A stretch of DNA of 12,682 nucleotides from Campylobacteraceae bacterium (GCA_027056615.1 JALUKJ010000131.1:1-12682), one strand, 5' to 3'; counted from the stretch's first letter, positions 1 through 8,012 are shown. Program-made: numbers and translations. Notes: generated by a model from the sequence alone, not told the origin.

Positions 1-180
1 ACCAGACCAATTCTCCTCTTTAAACTTCTCATCTGTTAGTTGCATATAGTTAAATTTATCAAGAGCATCTGAAGAGTTTGAAATTAACTCTCTTATAAAA
101 ATCTCTTTATTTGAGTAGAGTGAGTGGGTCATTAATTTTAAGAGTTGACCTATCTCTGTTTGAAACTGATGTTTTGCCAT
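1..180 (-). CDS. htpG: HtpG (Hsp90-family chaperone), N-terminal fragment cut by the window edge
   Basis: The first 60 codons of a protein beginning [17 protein letters not shown] are visible, followed by the Hsp90 N-terminal signature around residues 24-44 ([21 protein letters not shown]). This segment belongs to the GHKL ATP-binding domain: the Glu of RELISN is the catalytic Glu and the Asn of SNSSDALDK contacts ATP/Mg2+ in the family. HtpG is a cytosolic ATP-dependent chaperone for partly folded proteins. The ATG is supported by an AAGGA ribosome site about 10 bases upstream and by alignment with the usual family start. The gene continues past position 1, so about nine tenths of it are outside the window. 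It is divergent from the rlpA-like gene, with a good promoter of its own in the shared gap. Confidence 0.95.
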   Translation of the reverse strand, partial: MAKHQFQTEIGQLLKLMTHSLYSNKEIFIRELISNSSDALDKFNYMQLTDEKFKEENWSG

Positions 181-218
181 ATCAATATTCCTTTATATTT
201 AAAATTTATATTTTTGGA

Positions 219-247
219 ATTATAGACTATTTTTTCTAAAACTTCAA
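219..247 (-). promoter_or_regulatory. sigma70-type promoter of htpG
   Basis: Read on the minus strand, TTGAAG (242-247) is followed after exactly 17 bases by TATAAT (219-224), a near-consensus housekeeping promoter. Transcription would begin near 212, about 30 bases before the htpG ATG. No CIRCE element and no clear HspR-type inverted repeat was seen around it. A TTAGTC-N5-GACTAA inverted repeat lies further upstream at 276-292. Confidence 0.65.
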
Positions 248-326
248 GACTTTTAGTTTTTTTTTACAATAATCTTTAGTCTAAGTGACTAATGGTTAAC
301 ACAAGCACTATTTTAGTTTAAATCTA

Positions 327-332
327 TATAAT
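327..332 (+). promoter_or_regulatory. probable -10 box of the rlpA-like gene
   Basis: TATAAT lies 32 bases before the ATG at 365 in a T-rich stretch. No convincing -35 box is visible at 16-18 bases, which is common in Campylobacterota promoters. An AAGGAT ribosome site at 350-355 sits between it and the start codon. Confidence 0.45.
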
Positions 333-364
333 TATGTTAATTTTTTTATAAGGATAATAATTTT

Positions 365-1078
365 ATGAAAATAAAAGATATTATAAAACAGATACTTATG
401 CTCGTAATCATTACCCAGCTTCCTCTTTTTTCAAAAGATAAAAATATCAAAGATTATGTAGATAGAGGTATTCACTACTATCCTCACTATGTTAAAAAAG
501 GTTTAGTCAAGTATGGAAAAGCCTCTTGGTATGGAAAACCATTTCATGGAAAACCAACAGCTAGTGGAGAACGTTACAATATGTACGCTATGACAGCTGC
601 ACACCGAACTTATGCACTAAATACTATTGTGAAAGTTACCAATCTTAAAAACAAAAAATCAGTTAGAGTTCGAATTAATGACAGAGGTCCCTTCTATCGT
701 TCTAGAAATATTGACCTCTCTTATGCAGCGGCTAAACGTTTAGGTATCCATAAAAAAGGAGTAGCCAAGATAAAACTTGAAGTTATAAAATGCCCAAAAA
801 GAAAAGTGTCAAAAAAAAAGTACTGTAAAGACATTATAAAAAACAGTAACCATAGTAAATTGAAGAGAGATAAAAAAATTCAAGTTGCCTCTTTTTTCAA
901 TAAAAAACTTGCCTATTCTTTTAAACAAAAGCATAAAATTAAAAACTCTATCATTGTTAAAAAGTATATTAAAGAGAAGAAAAAAACAGCATATAGAGTT
1001 ATTATAAAATGCACACCATGGGAAGCAAAAGAGATTTTAAAATCTAAAAAGTTCTCCAATGCATATAAGATATCTTAA
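365..1078 (+). CDS. rlpA: RlpA-like septal lytic transglycosylase with C-terminal SPOR-like region
   Basis: The 237-aa protein starts with a hydrophobic signal segment (residues 8-22, no lipobox cysteine, so probably signal peptidase I cleaved rather than a lipoprotein). A double-psi beta-barrel of the RlpA family covers about residues 47-140: YGKASWYG at 50-57, TASGERY at 65-71 and NDRGPF at 105-110. Glu69 and Asp106 match the residues needed for glycan cleavage in Pseudomonas RlpA. A Lys-rich linker then leads to a SPOR-like segment (about 171-230, IQVASFFNKKLA...YRVIIK), the type of domain that binds denuded peptidoglycan at the division site. The role is therefore inferred to be cleavage of septal or denuded glycan strands in the periplasm. 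The linker contains nine consecutive A bases (811-819). The stop overlaps the convergent antiporter gene by four bases. Confidence 0.88.
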   Translation: MKIKDIIKQILMLVIITQLPLFSKDKNIKDYVDRGIHYYPHYVKKGLVKYGKASWYGKPFHGKPTASGERYNMYAMTAAHRTYALNTIVKVTNLKNKKSVRVRINDRGPFYRSRNIDLSYAAAKRLGIHKKGVAKIKLEVIKCPKRKVSKKKYCKDIIKNSNHSKLKRDKKIQVASFFNKKLAYSFKQKHKIKNSIIVKKYIKEKKKTAYRVIIKCTPWEAKEILKSKKFSNAYKIS

Positions 1079-2700
1079 CCCAATTTTGCTTTTCTAAACG
1101 AACATAGCTGATTTGCTAGAATTTCAGTAATAGTCTCACGACGGTTAATAACATGAGTAATGTTTAAGTCCGCAATGCTCTCCTCTTGGGAGTTATTTTT
1201 AACCGTAACAACAGAGTTAATATTCTCTCCAAAAGAGTGAATGTTTTCACAAATAAGTCGTAGTTGATGAGGGTTATTAACAGCTGCAAAAATAGCTAAA
1301 GACTCTTTAATATTAAAGTGTTCAAGTACTGACTTTTGAGCAGCATTAGCTAAGTAGATATTATTTTCACCCTTTTCTATGGCTGTATCTACTAGTTTTA
1401 CATCATGTTCTAAAATGACATAGAGAATATTATTCTCTTTAAAGCGTTTTACTAACTTTTTACCCACTGGTCCATAACCACAAACAATAATATGGTCTTT
1501 AAAACCTGTAGATATCAAAGCACGTTCACGAAGTTTGGTAGGTTCTCTAAAGAGTAAATCAGCAAAAAACTTAACATTTTTTAAGATAAATGGAGTTAAT
1601 ATCATTGAAAGTACAACAGTAACAATCATAATCTGATTAATCTCTAGGGAAATTAACCCATTAGATGAGGCTAAAGCAAAAATTGCTAAGGCAAACTCAC
1701 CAACTTGCATAAGTGACAATGCACTCTTAATAGCTGAACGACCTTGCATAAAAAGTCGCATTGCACCAAATAAAATTAATGCTTTTAATACCATTATTCC
1801 AACAAGTAGAGCTAAAATAACTCCTCCAGAATGAATAACAACTGAAAGATTAATTTGCATACCAATAGTTACAAAGAAAATTCCCAATAAAATATCTCTA
1901 AAAGGAACCAAGTCTGCCTCTATACGATAACGATATTTGGTCTCTGCAATAGTCATACCTGATAAAAAAGCACCTAAAGAATAAGAGAAACCAAAATATT
2001 CTGCTAAAACTGAAGCAGCAACAACAACTAACATCACCGAAGCTAAAAAAATCTCTTCTGAATCAGAAGTATTAATCCAGTTAAAAAAATGTTCTATAAA
2101 GTATCGTCCTAATATAAAAATAATAAAAAAAACAATAATAGCTGAAATAAGTGTATTAAGTAACAACTCTGAGATATTAGCATTTTCTGAAGTAAAGATA
2201 GATATCATCAATAACATTGGAATAACAGCTAAATCTTGAAAAAGTAAAATTCCTAAAACTACACGTCCTGATGATGAGTGAATATCCCCATTTTCATTTA
2301 ACATTTTTAAGACAATTGCTGTTGAAGATAGTGCCAATGCCATACCAATAACAATGGAACTACGCATATTAATATCAAAAAAATTATAGCTTAAAAAAGT
2401 AAATAGTAATCCTGTTAAAAGAACTTGTAAAAGTCCATATAGAAATACCTCTTTTTTCATTGCTTTCATTTGACTCATAGAGAACTCTAGTCCAATGGTA
2501 AACATTAAAAAAACAATTCCAAACTCAGCTAAACTTGATAGTGTCTCCTTTGAATTTTCACCAAAATCAAAAATTTGAGTAATAATAAGACCTGTAAATA
2601 TATATCCTATAACAGTAGGAATATCTAATTTTTTTAAAAAAACATTAATAACAGTAGCAATAGCGATGGTGACAATAAGCCCTAATAGTATGTGTTCCAA
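1075..2700 (-). CDS. KefB-type monovalent cation/proton antiporter (CPA2) with TrkA-N domain
   Basis: The 541-aa inner-membrane protein has about 11-13 hydrophobic segments in residues 1-380, with family hallmarks such as IGYIFTGLI (31-39), FGIVFLMFTIGLEFS (about 60-74) and ALALSSTAIVL. A cytosolic Rossmann domain follows, with HIIVCGYGPVG at 403-413 (GxGxxG 408-413) and an acidic residue after strand 2 in VILEHD, consistent with NAD(H) or nucleotide binding. No TrkA-C domain follows. It probably exchanges K+ or Na+ for protons under nucleotide control; the ion cannot be told from sequence. The start is TTG at 2698-2700: AAGGAG lies five bases upstream (2706-2711), and the next in-frame ATG would remove the first membrane helices. 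It is convergent with rlpA, sharing TTAA at the two stops. Confidence 0.88.
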   Translation of the reverse strand: MEHILLGLIVTIAIATVINVFLKKLDIPTVIGYIFTGLIITQIFDFGENSKETLSSLAEFGIVFLMFTIGLEFSMSQMKAMKKEVFLYGLLQVLLTGLLFTFLSYNFFDINMRSSIVIGMALALSSTAIVLKMLNENGDIHSSSGRVVLGILLFQDLAVIPMLLMISIFTSENANISELLLNTLISAIIVFFIIFILGRYFIEHFFNWINTSDSEEIFLASVMLVVVAASVLAEYFGFSYSLGAFLSGMTIAETKYRYRIEADLVPFRDILLGIFFVTIGMQINLSVVIHSGGVILALLVGIMVLKALILFGAMRLFMQGRSAIKSALSLMQVGEFALAIFALASSNGLISLEINQIMIVTVVLSMILTPFILKNVKFFADLLFREPTKLRERALISTGFKDHIIVCGYGPVGKKLVKRFKENNILYVILEHDVKLVDTAIEKGENNIYLANAAQKSVLEHFNIKESLAIFAAVNNPHQLRLICENIHSFGENINSVVTVKNNSQEESIADLNITHVINRRETITEILANQLCSFRKAKLG

Positions 2701-2851
2701 TAACTCTCCTTTGTATATTTTACATATTCTTTGCTATTCAATATATTCAGTTTAAGCTAATGGTAATATAAAAATATAATAACTTTTATAAGTTTAACAC
2801 TTAATCGTTTCATTCTTATACTATAACGAGAGATAATATTGATTTTTTAAG

Positions 2852-3334
2852 TTATTTTAAAACAGCTTTAAACGACATACGAATTTTTGCATGAGAAGGA
2901 ATCTCTGAAAATATATATTTTATATGAGTATACTCACTCCCCTTTGCCAATCTTTTGCTACTACCATAGATAACAAACAGCTCGTTACTCTCTGCATAAC
3001 TTTTTCCTCCATCAATCGAATAGAGCATTTTACAGACACCCTCACAACTTGATGTACCTTTTAAGTAAGCCGTACCATAAGGAATAGGATTATCAATAAC
3101 AACTTGTTTTTTAGTTATATATGAGGTATTAATAATCTGATTAACATAGATAAGTACTGCCCCTTTATGTATGTTGTTGGTAGCAGGTACTATCTTACGA
3201 ATTTTATACCCAGGATTTTTCCACTCATAGGTCTCTTGAAATACTGACTTTGAGAGAAGAATATCTTTGATAGAATTTTTTGCATCAAGAAAGATAGTTA
3301 ATATAAAAAGTAGTAAACCAATTTTTTTCCACAT
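2852..3334 (-). CDS. Small secreted DUF11-like protein of unknown function
   Basis: The 160-aa product begins with a signal peptide (MWKKIGLLLFILTIFLDA, likely cut near residue 18), so it should be exported. The rest resembles the DUF11-type beta-sandwich found in surface and periplasmic proteins: VVIDNPIPYGTAYLKGTS at about 78-95, YSIDGGKSY at 105-113, and YTHIKYIFSEIP followed by a terminal RMSFKAVLK strand. Cys97 and Cys101 flank a short loop and could form a disulphide. AAGGAG seven bases before the ATG supports the start. It lies 64 bases downstream of guaA on the same strand with no strong promoter or terminator between, so it may be read through from guaA, although no functional link is evident. 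The resemblance is by eye; function is unknown. Confidence 0.8.
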   Translation of the reverse strand: MWKKIGLLLFILTIFLDAKNSIKDILLSKSVFQETYEWKNPGYKIRKIVPATNNIHKGAVLIYVNQIINTSYITKKQVVIDNPIPYGTAYLKGTSSCEGVCKMLYSIDGGKSYAESNELFVIYGSSKRLAKGSEYTHIKYIFSEIPSHAKIRMSFKAVLK

Positions 3335-3398
3335 TTTAACACTCCTTTTAAATTATTTTAACATAATTAGTGTAATAAGAAAATGTGGAGAAAAAAAT

Positions 3399-4934
3399 TT
3401 ACTCCCACTCAATGGTTGCAGGAGGCTTAGATGATATATCATAAACCACTCTATTAATCCCATCTATCTCATTAATGATTCGTCGGCTAATCCCCTCTAA
3501 AACATCATGAGGAATATGAGCAAAAGTAGCTGTCATACCATCAACAGACTCAACCATACGTACACAAACCGTATTATCATAAGTCCTATTATCTCCCATA
3601 ACTCCAACAGATTGTACATTTAAAAGCACCGTAAAAGCTTGCCAAACTTTATCGTAATAACCTGTGGCTCTTAACTCCTCTTGCATAATCGCATCAGACT
3701 CACGAATAAGATGTAACCCCTCTTGCGTTACTGCACCCATAGTACGAATTGCTAGTCCCGGTCCAGGGAAAGGGTGACGACCAATCATATGGGCAGGAAG
3801 TCCAAGTTCAAGTCCTAGTTTTCTAACCTCATCTTTAAAAATCTCTCTAAGAGGCTCTACAAGTTCAAAAGTCATCCAATCGGGAAGTCCACCTACATTA
3901 TGGTGAGACTTAATGGTTTTAGAAGGACCTTTAACAGAAACAGACTCAATAACATCTGTATAGAGTGTTCCTTGTGCTAAAAAAGCAACATCTGTATATT
4001 TTTTTGCCTCTCTATCAAAGACTTCAATAAACTTCTCACCAATAGCTTTACGTTTTACTTCTGGGTCACTAACATTTTTTAATACGTCCATAAACTCAGC
4101 TTTAGCATCAACGGTAATAAGTGGTATATCTAAGAGTTTGAACATATTTTGAACATCTTCTGCCTCATTTTTACGAAGCAATCCTTGGTCAACAAAAACA
4201 CAAATAAGTTGCTCTTTTGGAAGTGCTTCATTAAGCATAGCAGCGACAACTGATGAGTCAACTCCACCCGAAACACCACAAAGTACCTTTTTATCTCCAA
4301 CTTGTGCTTTAATCTGAGCTATCTTCTCTTTAGCAAAGCCTCCCATATTCCAAGTGCTATCGCAACCACAAATATATTTAGCAAAGTTTTTAAGTAATTT
4401 TGTTCCCTCAACTGAGTGATGAACCTCTGGGTGAAATTGAAAAGCATAAATCTTCATATCTTCATTGGCAATTCCTGCATAAGGAGAATTTTCAGAACTA
4501 GCAATTACCTCAAAATTATCAGGAATCTTTTCTGCTCTATCTCCATGACTCATCCAAACTATCTCATTATTGGTCATTCCCTCAAATATTTTAGAGTCTG
4601 TAATGGTCAATTTTGCTTTTCCATACTCATGATGCTCAGCTGAAACTACCTCTCCACCATAACGTTGAGTAATAAGTTGCATTCCATAACAAATTCCCAT
4701 AATAGGAAGCCCAAGAGACCAAAGCTCTTCACTTGGTTTATAAGCATCTTCTGCATAAACAGAAGCAGGACCACCTGAAAGGATAATCCCTTTGGGTTTA
4801 CGAGCTTTAATATTAGCTATATTCTCTCTGTAAGGAACAACCTCACAGTAGACTCCTGATTCCCTTAATTTTCGTGCAATTAGTTGTGTGTATTGTGAAC
4901 CGAAGTCGAGAACGAGTATGGGTACTTGTTTCAT
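3399..4934 (-). CDS. guaA: GMP synthase (glutamine-hydrolysing)
   Basis: The 511-aa protein has the standard two-part GuaA layout and normal length. The N-terminal class I glutamine amidotransferase domain (about 1-190) shows [13 protein letters not shown] at 9-21, the nucleophile Cys82 in GICYGMQ, and the partner residues His168 and Glu170 in FQFHPEV. The ATP pyrophosphatase domain has the P-loop SGGVDS at 222-227. The C-terminal GMP synthase dimerisation domain ends in the usual PPATIEWE. It converts XMP, glutamine and ATP to GMP in the cytosol, the last step of guanine nucleotide synthesis. AAGGAA nine bases before ATG supports the start, and a TATAAT lies upstream at 4972-4977. No guaB is visible nearby. 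Confidence 0.98.
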   Translation of the reverse strand: MKQVPILVLDFGSQYTQLIARKLRESGVYCEVVPYRENIANIKARKPKGIILSGGPASVYAEDAYKPSEELWSLGLPIMGICYGMQLITQRYGGEVVSAEHHEYGKAKLTITDSKIFEGMTNNEIVWMSHGDRAEKIPDNFEVIASSENSPYAGIANEDMKIYAFQFHPEVHHSVEGTKLLKNFAKYICGCDSTWNMGGFAKEKIAQIKAQVGDKKVLCGVSGGVDSSVVAAMLNEALPKEQLICVFVDQGLLRKNEAEDVQNMFKLLDIPLITVDAKAEFMDVLKNVSDPEVKRKAIGEKFIEVFDREAKKYTDVAFLAQGTLYTDVIESVSVKGPSKTIKSHHNVGGLPDWMTFELVEPLREIFKDEVRKLGLELGLPAHMIGRHPFPGPGLAIRTMGAVTQEGLHLIRESDAIMQEELRATGYYDKVWQAFTVLLNVQSVGVMGDNRTYDNTVCVRMVESVDGMTATFAHIPHDVLEGISRRIINEIDGINRVVYDISSKPPATIEWE

Positions 4935-4971
4935 TAATTTATGTTCCTTGATATGTAAATATTTTTGTGAG

Positions 4972-4977
4972 ATTATA
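4972..4977 (-). promoter_or_regulatory. probable -10 box of guaA
   Basis: On the minus strand TATAAT follows an A-rich run (eight A bases) and lies 37 bases before the guaA ATG, leaving room for a leader of about 30 bases that carries the AAGGAA ribosome site at 4944-4949. No clear -35 box is seen at normal spacing. Confidence 0.5.
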
Positions 4978-5015
4978 CTGTTTTTTTTATGAGAGGGGTA
5001 TTAGATAATTTTTAA

Positions 5016-5059
5016 AATATTTGCTAGGGTGCGATTACCATCGCACCTTACAAAATATT
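5016..5059 (-). terminator. hairpin terminator candidate after nhaD
   Basis: A perfect 8-bp stem GGTGCGAT/ATCGCACC (5028-5035 and 5040-5047) with a four-base loop is flanked by a second, imperfect AT-rich stem (5016-5023 with 5051-5059). It directly follows the nhaD stop codon (5058-5060), with which the outer stem overlaps, and it is the most GC-rich hairpin in this gap. Read on the minus strand it is followed by AAATATTTT rather than a clean T run, so termination strength is uncertain. It would separate nhaD from guaA, which has its own -10 box further on. Confidence 0.6.
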
Positions 5060-6377
5060 ACCCAATATGTAAAAGATTAAATTGCAAGTACCAAACAGAT
5101 ACAGATACAATATAACCTACAAGTACTGTCCAACCTAACTTCATGTGTGAAGCAAAAGTATAAATACCATGCATTTTACCCATAACACCAACACCTGCTG
5201 CTGAACCAAATGAAATAAGAGAGCCACCAACACCTGCTGTCATTGTTACCAACATCCACTGCTCTTGAATAGCCATTGGGTCTGTTCCCATATTAGGATT
5301 AGCTTTTAATACAGCTGACATAACAGGTACATTGTCTACAATAGATGAGAGGAAACCTACTCCAATATTCATGGCTGTTGCTCCAAAAGTATTGTAAAGT
5401 TCAGTAAAGTACTCTAAGAAACCTAAGAAGTGAAGCCCACCTACGGCTGCTAAGATACCAAAGAAGAATAGAAGAGTATCATTCTCTACTTTTGCTATCC
5501 ATGAAAAAACATTTACTTGTGTAGGTGAAGAGCTTTCATTAAGCTTATAGACGTATAGTTTTAAAATAGCTAAACCAAATAACATTCCCCACATTGCAGG
5601 TAAATGAAGTCCTTGATGAGAGACAATAGCAAAGAATATTGTTAAACCAAAAAGCCCTATAATAACTTTACCTCCCTCTAAAATTTTAGCAGGTTCCTCA
5701 TCTTTACTAAATGGTGGTGTTCCATTTGGAATGAATCTACTCAACAAGAAAGCTGTAACACCCCAACCTAAAAAAGCTGCAGGGAACAAGAAAAGAAACT
5801 CTGTAAACTCTGCTCGTCCATCTACCCATACCATAAGTGTTGTAATATCACCAAATGGAGACCATGCACCACCTGCATTGGCAGCGACCACAATGTTAAT
5901 AGCAGATGGGACTAAGAACTCTTTGTTATCTTTGTCAATAGTTAAGAGTACAGTAGAGAGAATAAGTGCTGTTGTTAAGTTATCTGCAATTGGTGAGATA
6001 AAAAAGGCTAAGAGACCTGTTACCCAAAATAGTTTACTATAACTGTAACCTTTTGAAACAAGACGATAACGTAATGCAGAGAAGACCCCACGGTCAATCA
6101 TCGCTTCAATATAAGTCATTGCTACAAATAAGAAGAAGAAAATTCCTGAAATTTCAACAATTAGATGGTCAACCTCATGTTCTAAAGGTTTAGCGTCTAA
6201 ACCATTCATAGAAAAGTAAAGACCAATAAGCATAAAAATACTAGTACCTGCTAAAAGTGCAGGTTTTGCTTTGTTAATTCGGTATTTGTCTTCCGTTGCA
6301 ATAAAATAGTACCCAATGACAAAAATTGCCAATGAGAACCATCCAACCCATGTGGTTGCTAAGTGTAAATCGTGCAT
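5058..6377 (-). CDS. nhaD: NhaD-type Na+/H+ antiporter
   Basis: The 439-aa protein is hydrophobic throughout, with roughly 11-13 membrane segments, as in the NhaD branch of the ion transporter superfamily (with ArsB and CitM). Two related motifs, SPIADNLTTALI (Asp132-Asn133) and SSIVDNVPVMSAV (Asp348-Asn349), sit in the two halves as expected for an internally duplicated transporter with re-entrant ion-binding loops. GGAWSPFGDITTLMVW and the glycine-rich GVGGSLISFGSAAGVGVMG are also typical. It probably expels Na+ (or Li+) in exchange for protons across the inner membrane, useful in a saline habitat. GGAGT six bases before ATG supports the start. Two perfect palindromes lie upstream. A hairpin follows the stop, so it seems to be a single-gene transcript. 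Confidence 0.93.
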   Translation of the reverse strand: MHDLHLATTWVGWFSLAIFVIGYYFIATEDKYRINKAKPALLAGTSIFMLIGLYFSMNGLDAKPLEHEVDHLIVEISGIFFFLFVAMTYIEAMIDRGVFSALRYRLVSKGYSYSKLFWVTGLLAFFISPIADNLTTALILSTVLLTIDKDNKEFLVPSAINIVVAANAGGAWSPFGDITTLMVWVDGRAEFTEFLFLFPAAFLGWGVTAFLLSRFIPNGTPPFSKDEEPAKILEGGKVIIGLFGLTIFFAIVSHQGLHLPAMWGMLFGLAILKLYVYKLNESSSPTQVNVFSWIAKVENDTLLFFFGILAAVGGLHFLGFLEYFTELYNTFGATAMNIGVGFLSSIVDNVPVMSAVLKANPNMGTDPMAIQEQWMLVTMTAGVGGSLISFGSAAGVGVMGKMHGIYTFASHMKLGWTVLVGYIVSVSVWYLQFNLLHIG

Positions 6378-6391
6378 TTTATAACTCCATA

Positions 6392-6406
6392 ATTTAGACT
6401 CTAAAT
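6392..6406. repeat. 15-bp perfect palindrome just upstream of the nhaD ribosome site
   Basis: ATTTAGA-C-TCTAAAT is a perfect inverted repeat with a single central base, lying 15 bases before the nhaD ATG and three bases from its GGAGT ribosome site. It could be an operator bound by a dimeric regulator or a small leader hairpin that affects ribosome access. All but three bases are A or T, so chance is possible. Confidence 0.5.
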
Positions 6407-6438
6407 ATAACGTAAAGAAATCTAATAATTTTAATTTG

Positions 6439-6470
6439 TTAAAATTATAGTTAAAAAACTATAATTTTAA
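6439..6470. repeat. 14-bp perfect hairpin carrying a TATAAT on each strand, nadB-nhaD gap
   Basis: TTAAAATTATAGTT (6439-6452), a loop of four A bases, and its exact complement (6457-6470) form a perfect 14-bp stem. Because each arm holds TATAAT or its complement, a -10 box is present on both strands: minus at 6444-6449, pointing to nhaD with a predicted leader of about 60 bases, and plus at 6460-6465. It lies 62 bases upstream of nhaD and 82 bases downstream of nadB. It may be the nhaD promoter with an overlapping operator, or an AT-rich transcription end for nadB. No strong -35 box is visible, so the promoter reading is moderate. Confidence 0.55.
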
Positions 6471-6551
6471 GCACTATAAAAGATGGGCTTTTTAAAAATA
6501 GAGAACAGAGCAATTTTGTAACATATGAATCTAAAAAACAATCATTAAATA

Positions 6552-8000
6552 TTAATTTTCAATATAATGTGTTCCTAAACTCTCTTTACGTTTTAATGCT
6601 GCTTCTACAATGGCTGACGCTGTATTGAGCCTAAGTTCTAAAAGCCGTCCAATATCTCGATTTTTCATATCATAAATAGCATTTTTAGCTTTTAGAAGAC
6701 CTTTTTTGGTTCGTATTACACCCATGTCATCCCACATGATTTTCCGTAAACGACGTTTATAAACTTTATCTGCTTCATGATGAACAATATTTTTGTACTC
6801 TTTATCAAACTTAGGAACCGTAAACTCTACTCTCTCTTTAGCTAAGAGATGGTCAACAGCTCTTTTGGCAAACACAGCACCTTCAAGTAAAGAGTTTGAA
6901 GCCAAACGGTTTGCTCCATGCACTCCTGTAGAAGAGGCTTCACCAATAACATAAAGTCCATCTATCCCTTCTACACAACCATCTGTATCACATTTTATTC
7001 CACCTACAGCATAGTGAAAAGCAGGAGATATAGGAACTCTATCTTGTGGGAACTTATAGCCCAATGACTCAAATGTTCTTGTAATGTTAGGAAAACGTTT
7101 GTGAAACCACTCCTCTTCAAACATAGAAAAATCTAAATATACCTCTTCTCCTGTTTTTCTCTTGTGGTCAAAAATAGCACGACTAACAATATCACGACTT
7201 GCTAACTCTCCTCGTTCATCATAATCAAATAAAAATCGTCGTCCATCTTCTGAAACTACCCAAGCACCTTCACCTCTTAACGCTTCAGTTAACAAAAATT
7301 TTCGTGCAAATGGAGTTTTTACAAAAACTGTTGGGTGAAACTGCATCATCTCCATATTCTCTAACTCTATCCCCTTTTCAACACAGATACCATGAATATC
7401 TGCCGAAACTGTACGTGAGTTAGTATTGTATTCATAAAGAGAACCCACCCCACCAGAGGCAATAATTACATCATCTGCAAGAATAGTTTCATGACGATAG
7501 TTTACTAAAGCGTTAACTCCATAACAGCGACCATTTTCAATAAGTAAATCATACACAAGTGTATTTCTTTGAAGTTGATGTTGATTTTGAACCATCATAA
7601 AGTAGTGCATGTAACGACCTGTTGCATCACCCCCTGCATGAACAATTCTCTCTGCTGAATGAGCTGCCTCTTTTGTATAAAGAATGTTACCATCTTCATC
7701 TGTATCAAACTTCATACCTCTATCAATAATGTCTTTTGTAGTTACAAGAGAGGTACGAGACATAATCTCAACAGCCTCTTCATTATTATGATAAGCCCCT
7801 GCTACTAATGTATCTTCTACATGAAGAGGTATATCAGCTTCATTTAGTGCGGTAACCATGCCACCCTGTGCATAAAAAGTATTACACTCCCATGGAATAT
7901 CTTTACAGACAACCAAAACTTTTTTATCTTTAGGAATATTCATCGCAGTATAAAGTCCTGCTATCCCTGCCCCTATAATTAATACGTCATATTTTTTCAT
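6552..8000 (-). CDS. nadB: L-aspartate oxidase
   Basis: The 482-aa flavoprotein oxidises L-aspartate to iminoaspartate, the first step of de novo NAD synthesis; quinolinate synthase (nadA, not in this window) acts next. The N-terminal FAD-binding motif is DVLIIGAGIAG with GxGxxG at 10-15, followed by FYAQGGMV at 42-49, the variant of the succinate dehydrogenase-like SxxAQGG flavin motif. Further family blocks are HAGGDATGRYMH, TEALRGEGAW, ELASRDIVSRAI, HYAVGGI, and GVHGANRLASNSLLEG with His361 and Arg365 near the flavin. It is somewhat shorter than the roughly 540-aa enterobacterial enzyme, mainly at the C-terminus. There is no Shine-Dalgarno site before the ATG, but a TATAAT ends six bases upstream, suggesting a leaderless transcript. 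It is divergent from the bactofilin gene. Confidence 0.95.
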   Translation of the reverse strand: MKKYDVLIIGAGIAGLYTAMNIPKDKKVLVVCKDIPWECNTFYAQGGMVTALNEADIPLHVEDTLVAGAYHNNEEAVEIMSRTSLVTTKDIIDRGMKFDTDEDGNILYTKEAAHSAERIVHAGGDATGRYMHYFMMVQNQHQLQRNTLVYDLLIENGRCYGVNALVNYRHETILADDVIIASGGVGSLYEYNTNSRTVSADIHGICVEKGIELENMEMMQFHPTVFVKTPFARKFLLTEALRGEGAWVVSEDGRRFLFDYDERGELASRDIVSRAIFDHKRKTGEEVYLDFSMFEEEWFHKRFPNITRTFESLGYKFPQDRVPISPAFHYAVGGIKCDTDGCVEGIDGLYVIGEASSTGVHGANRLASNSLLEGAVFAKRAVDHLLAKERVEFTVPKFDKEYKNIVHHEADKVYKRRLRKIMWDDMGVIRTKKGLLKAKNAIYDMKNRDIGRLLELRLNTASAIVEAALKRKESLGTHYIEN

Positions 8001-8006
8001 AAGTTT

Positions 8007-8012
8007 ATTATA
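8007..8012 (-). promoter_or_regulatory. -10 box of nadB giving a predicted leaderless mRNA
   Basis: On the minus strand TATAAT is followed by six bases and then the nadB ATG, so the usual start point (seven bases after the -10 box) is the A of the start codon. No AGGAG-like site precedes the ATG, which fits. No -35 box or extended TG is seen; a weaker TATACA further upstream (8058-8063) is an alternative that would give a leader of about 50 bases without a ribosome site. Confidence 0.45.

Noticed and set aside
2701..2851. Possible promoter or terminator in the gap upstream of the KefB-type gene
   Set aside because: Several TATATT/TATACA-like words and an AACTT/AAGTT stem exist, but none has correct spacing or stands out from the AT-rich background; only the AAGGAG site before the TTG start is supported.
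4416..4643. 75-codon plus-strand frame antisense to guaA
   Set aside because: It lies wholly within the well-conserved guaA amidotransferase region, has no recognisable domain and no ribosome site.
5731..6042. 103-codon plus-strand frame antisense to nhaD
   Set aside because: A shadow frame of the nhaD membrane segments; low-complexity composition and no supporting signal.
7199..7423. 74-codon plus-strand frame inside nadB
   Set aside because: Antisense shadow of a conserved flavoprotein segment; His/Leu-rich and unlike any known protein.
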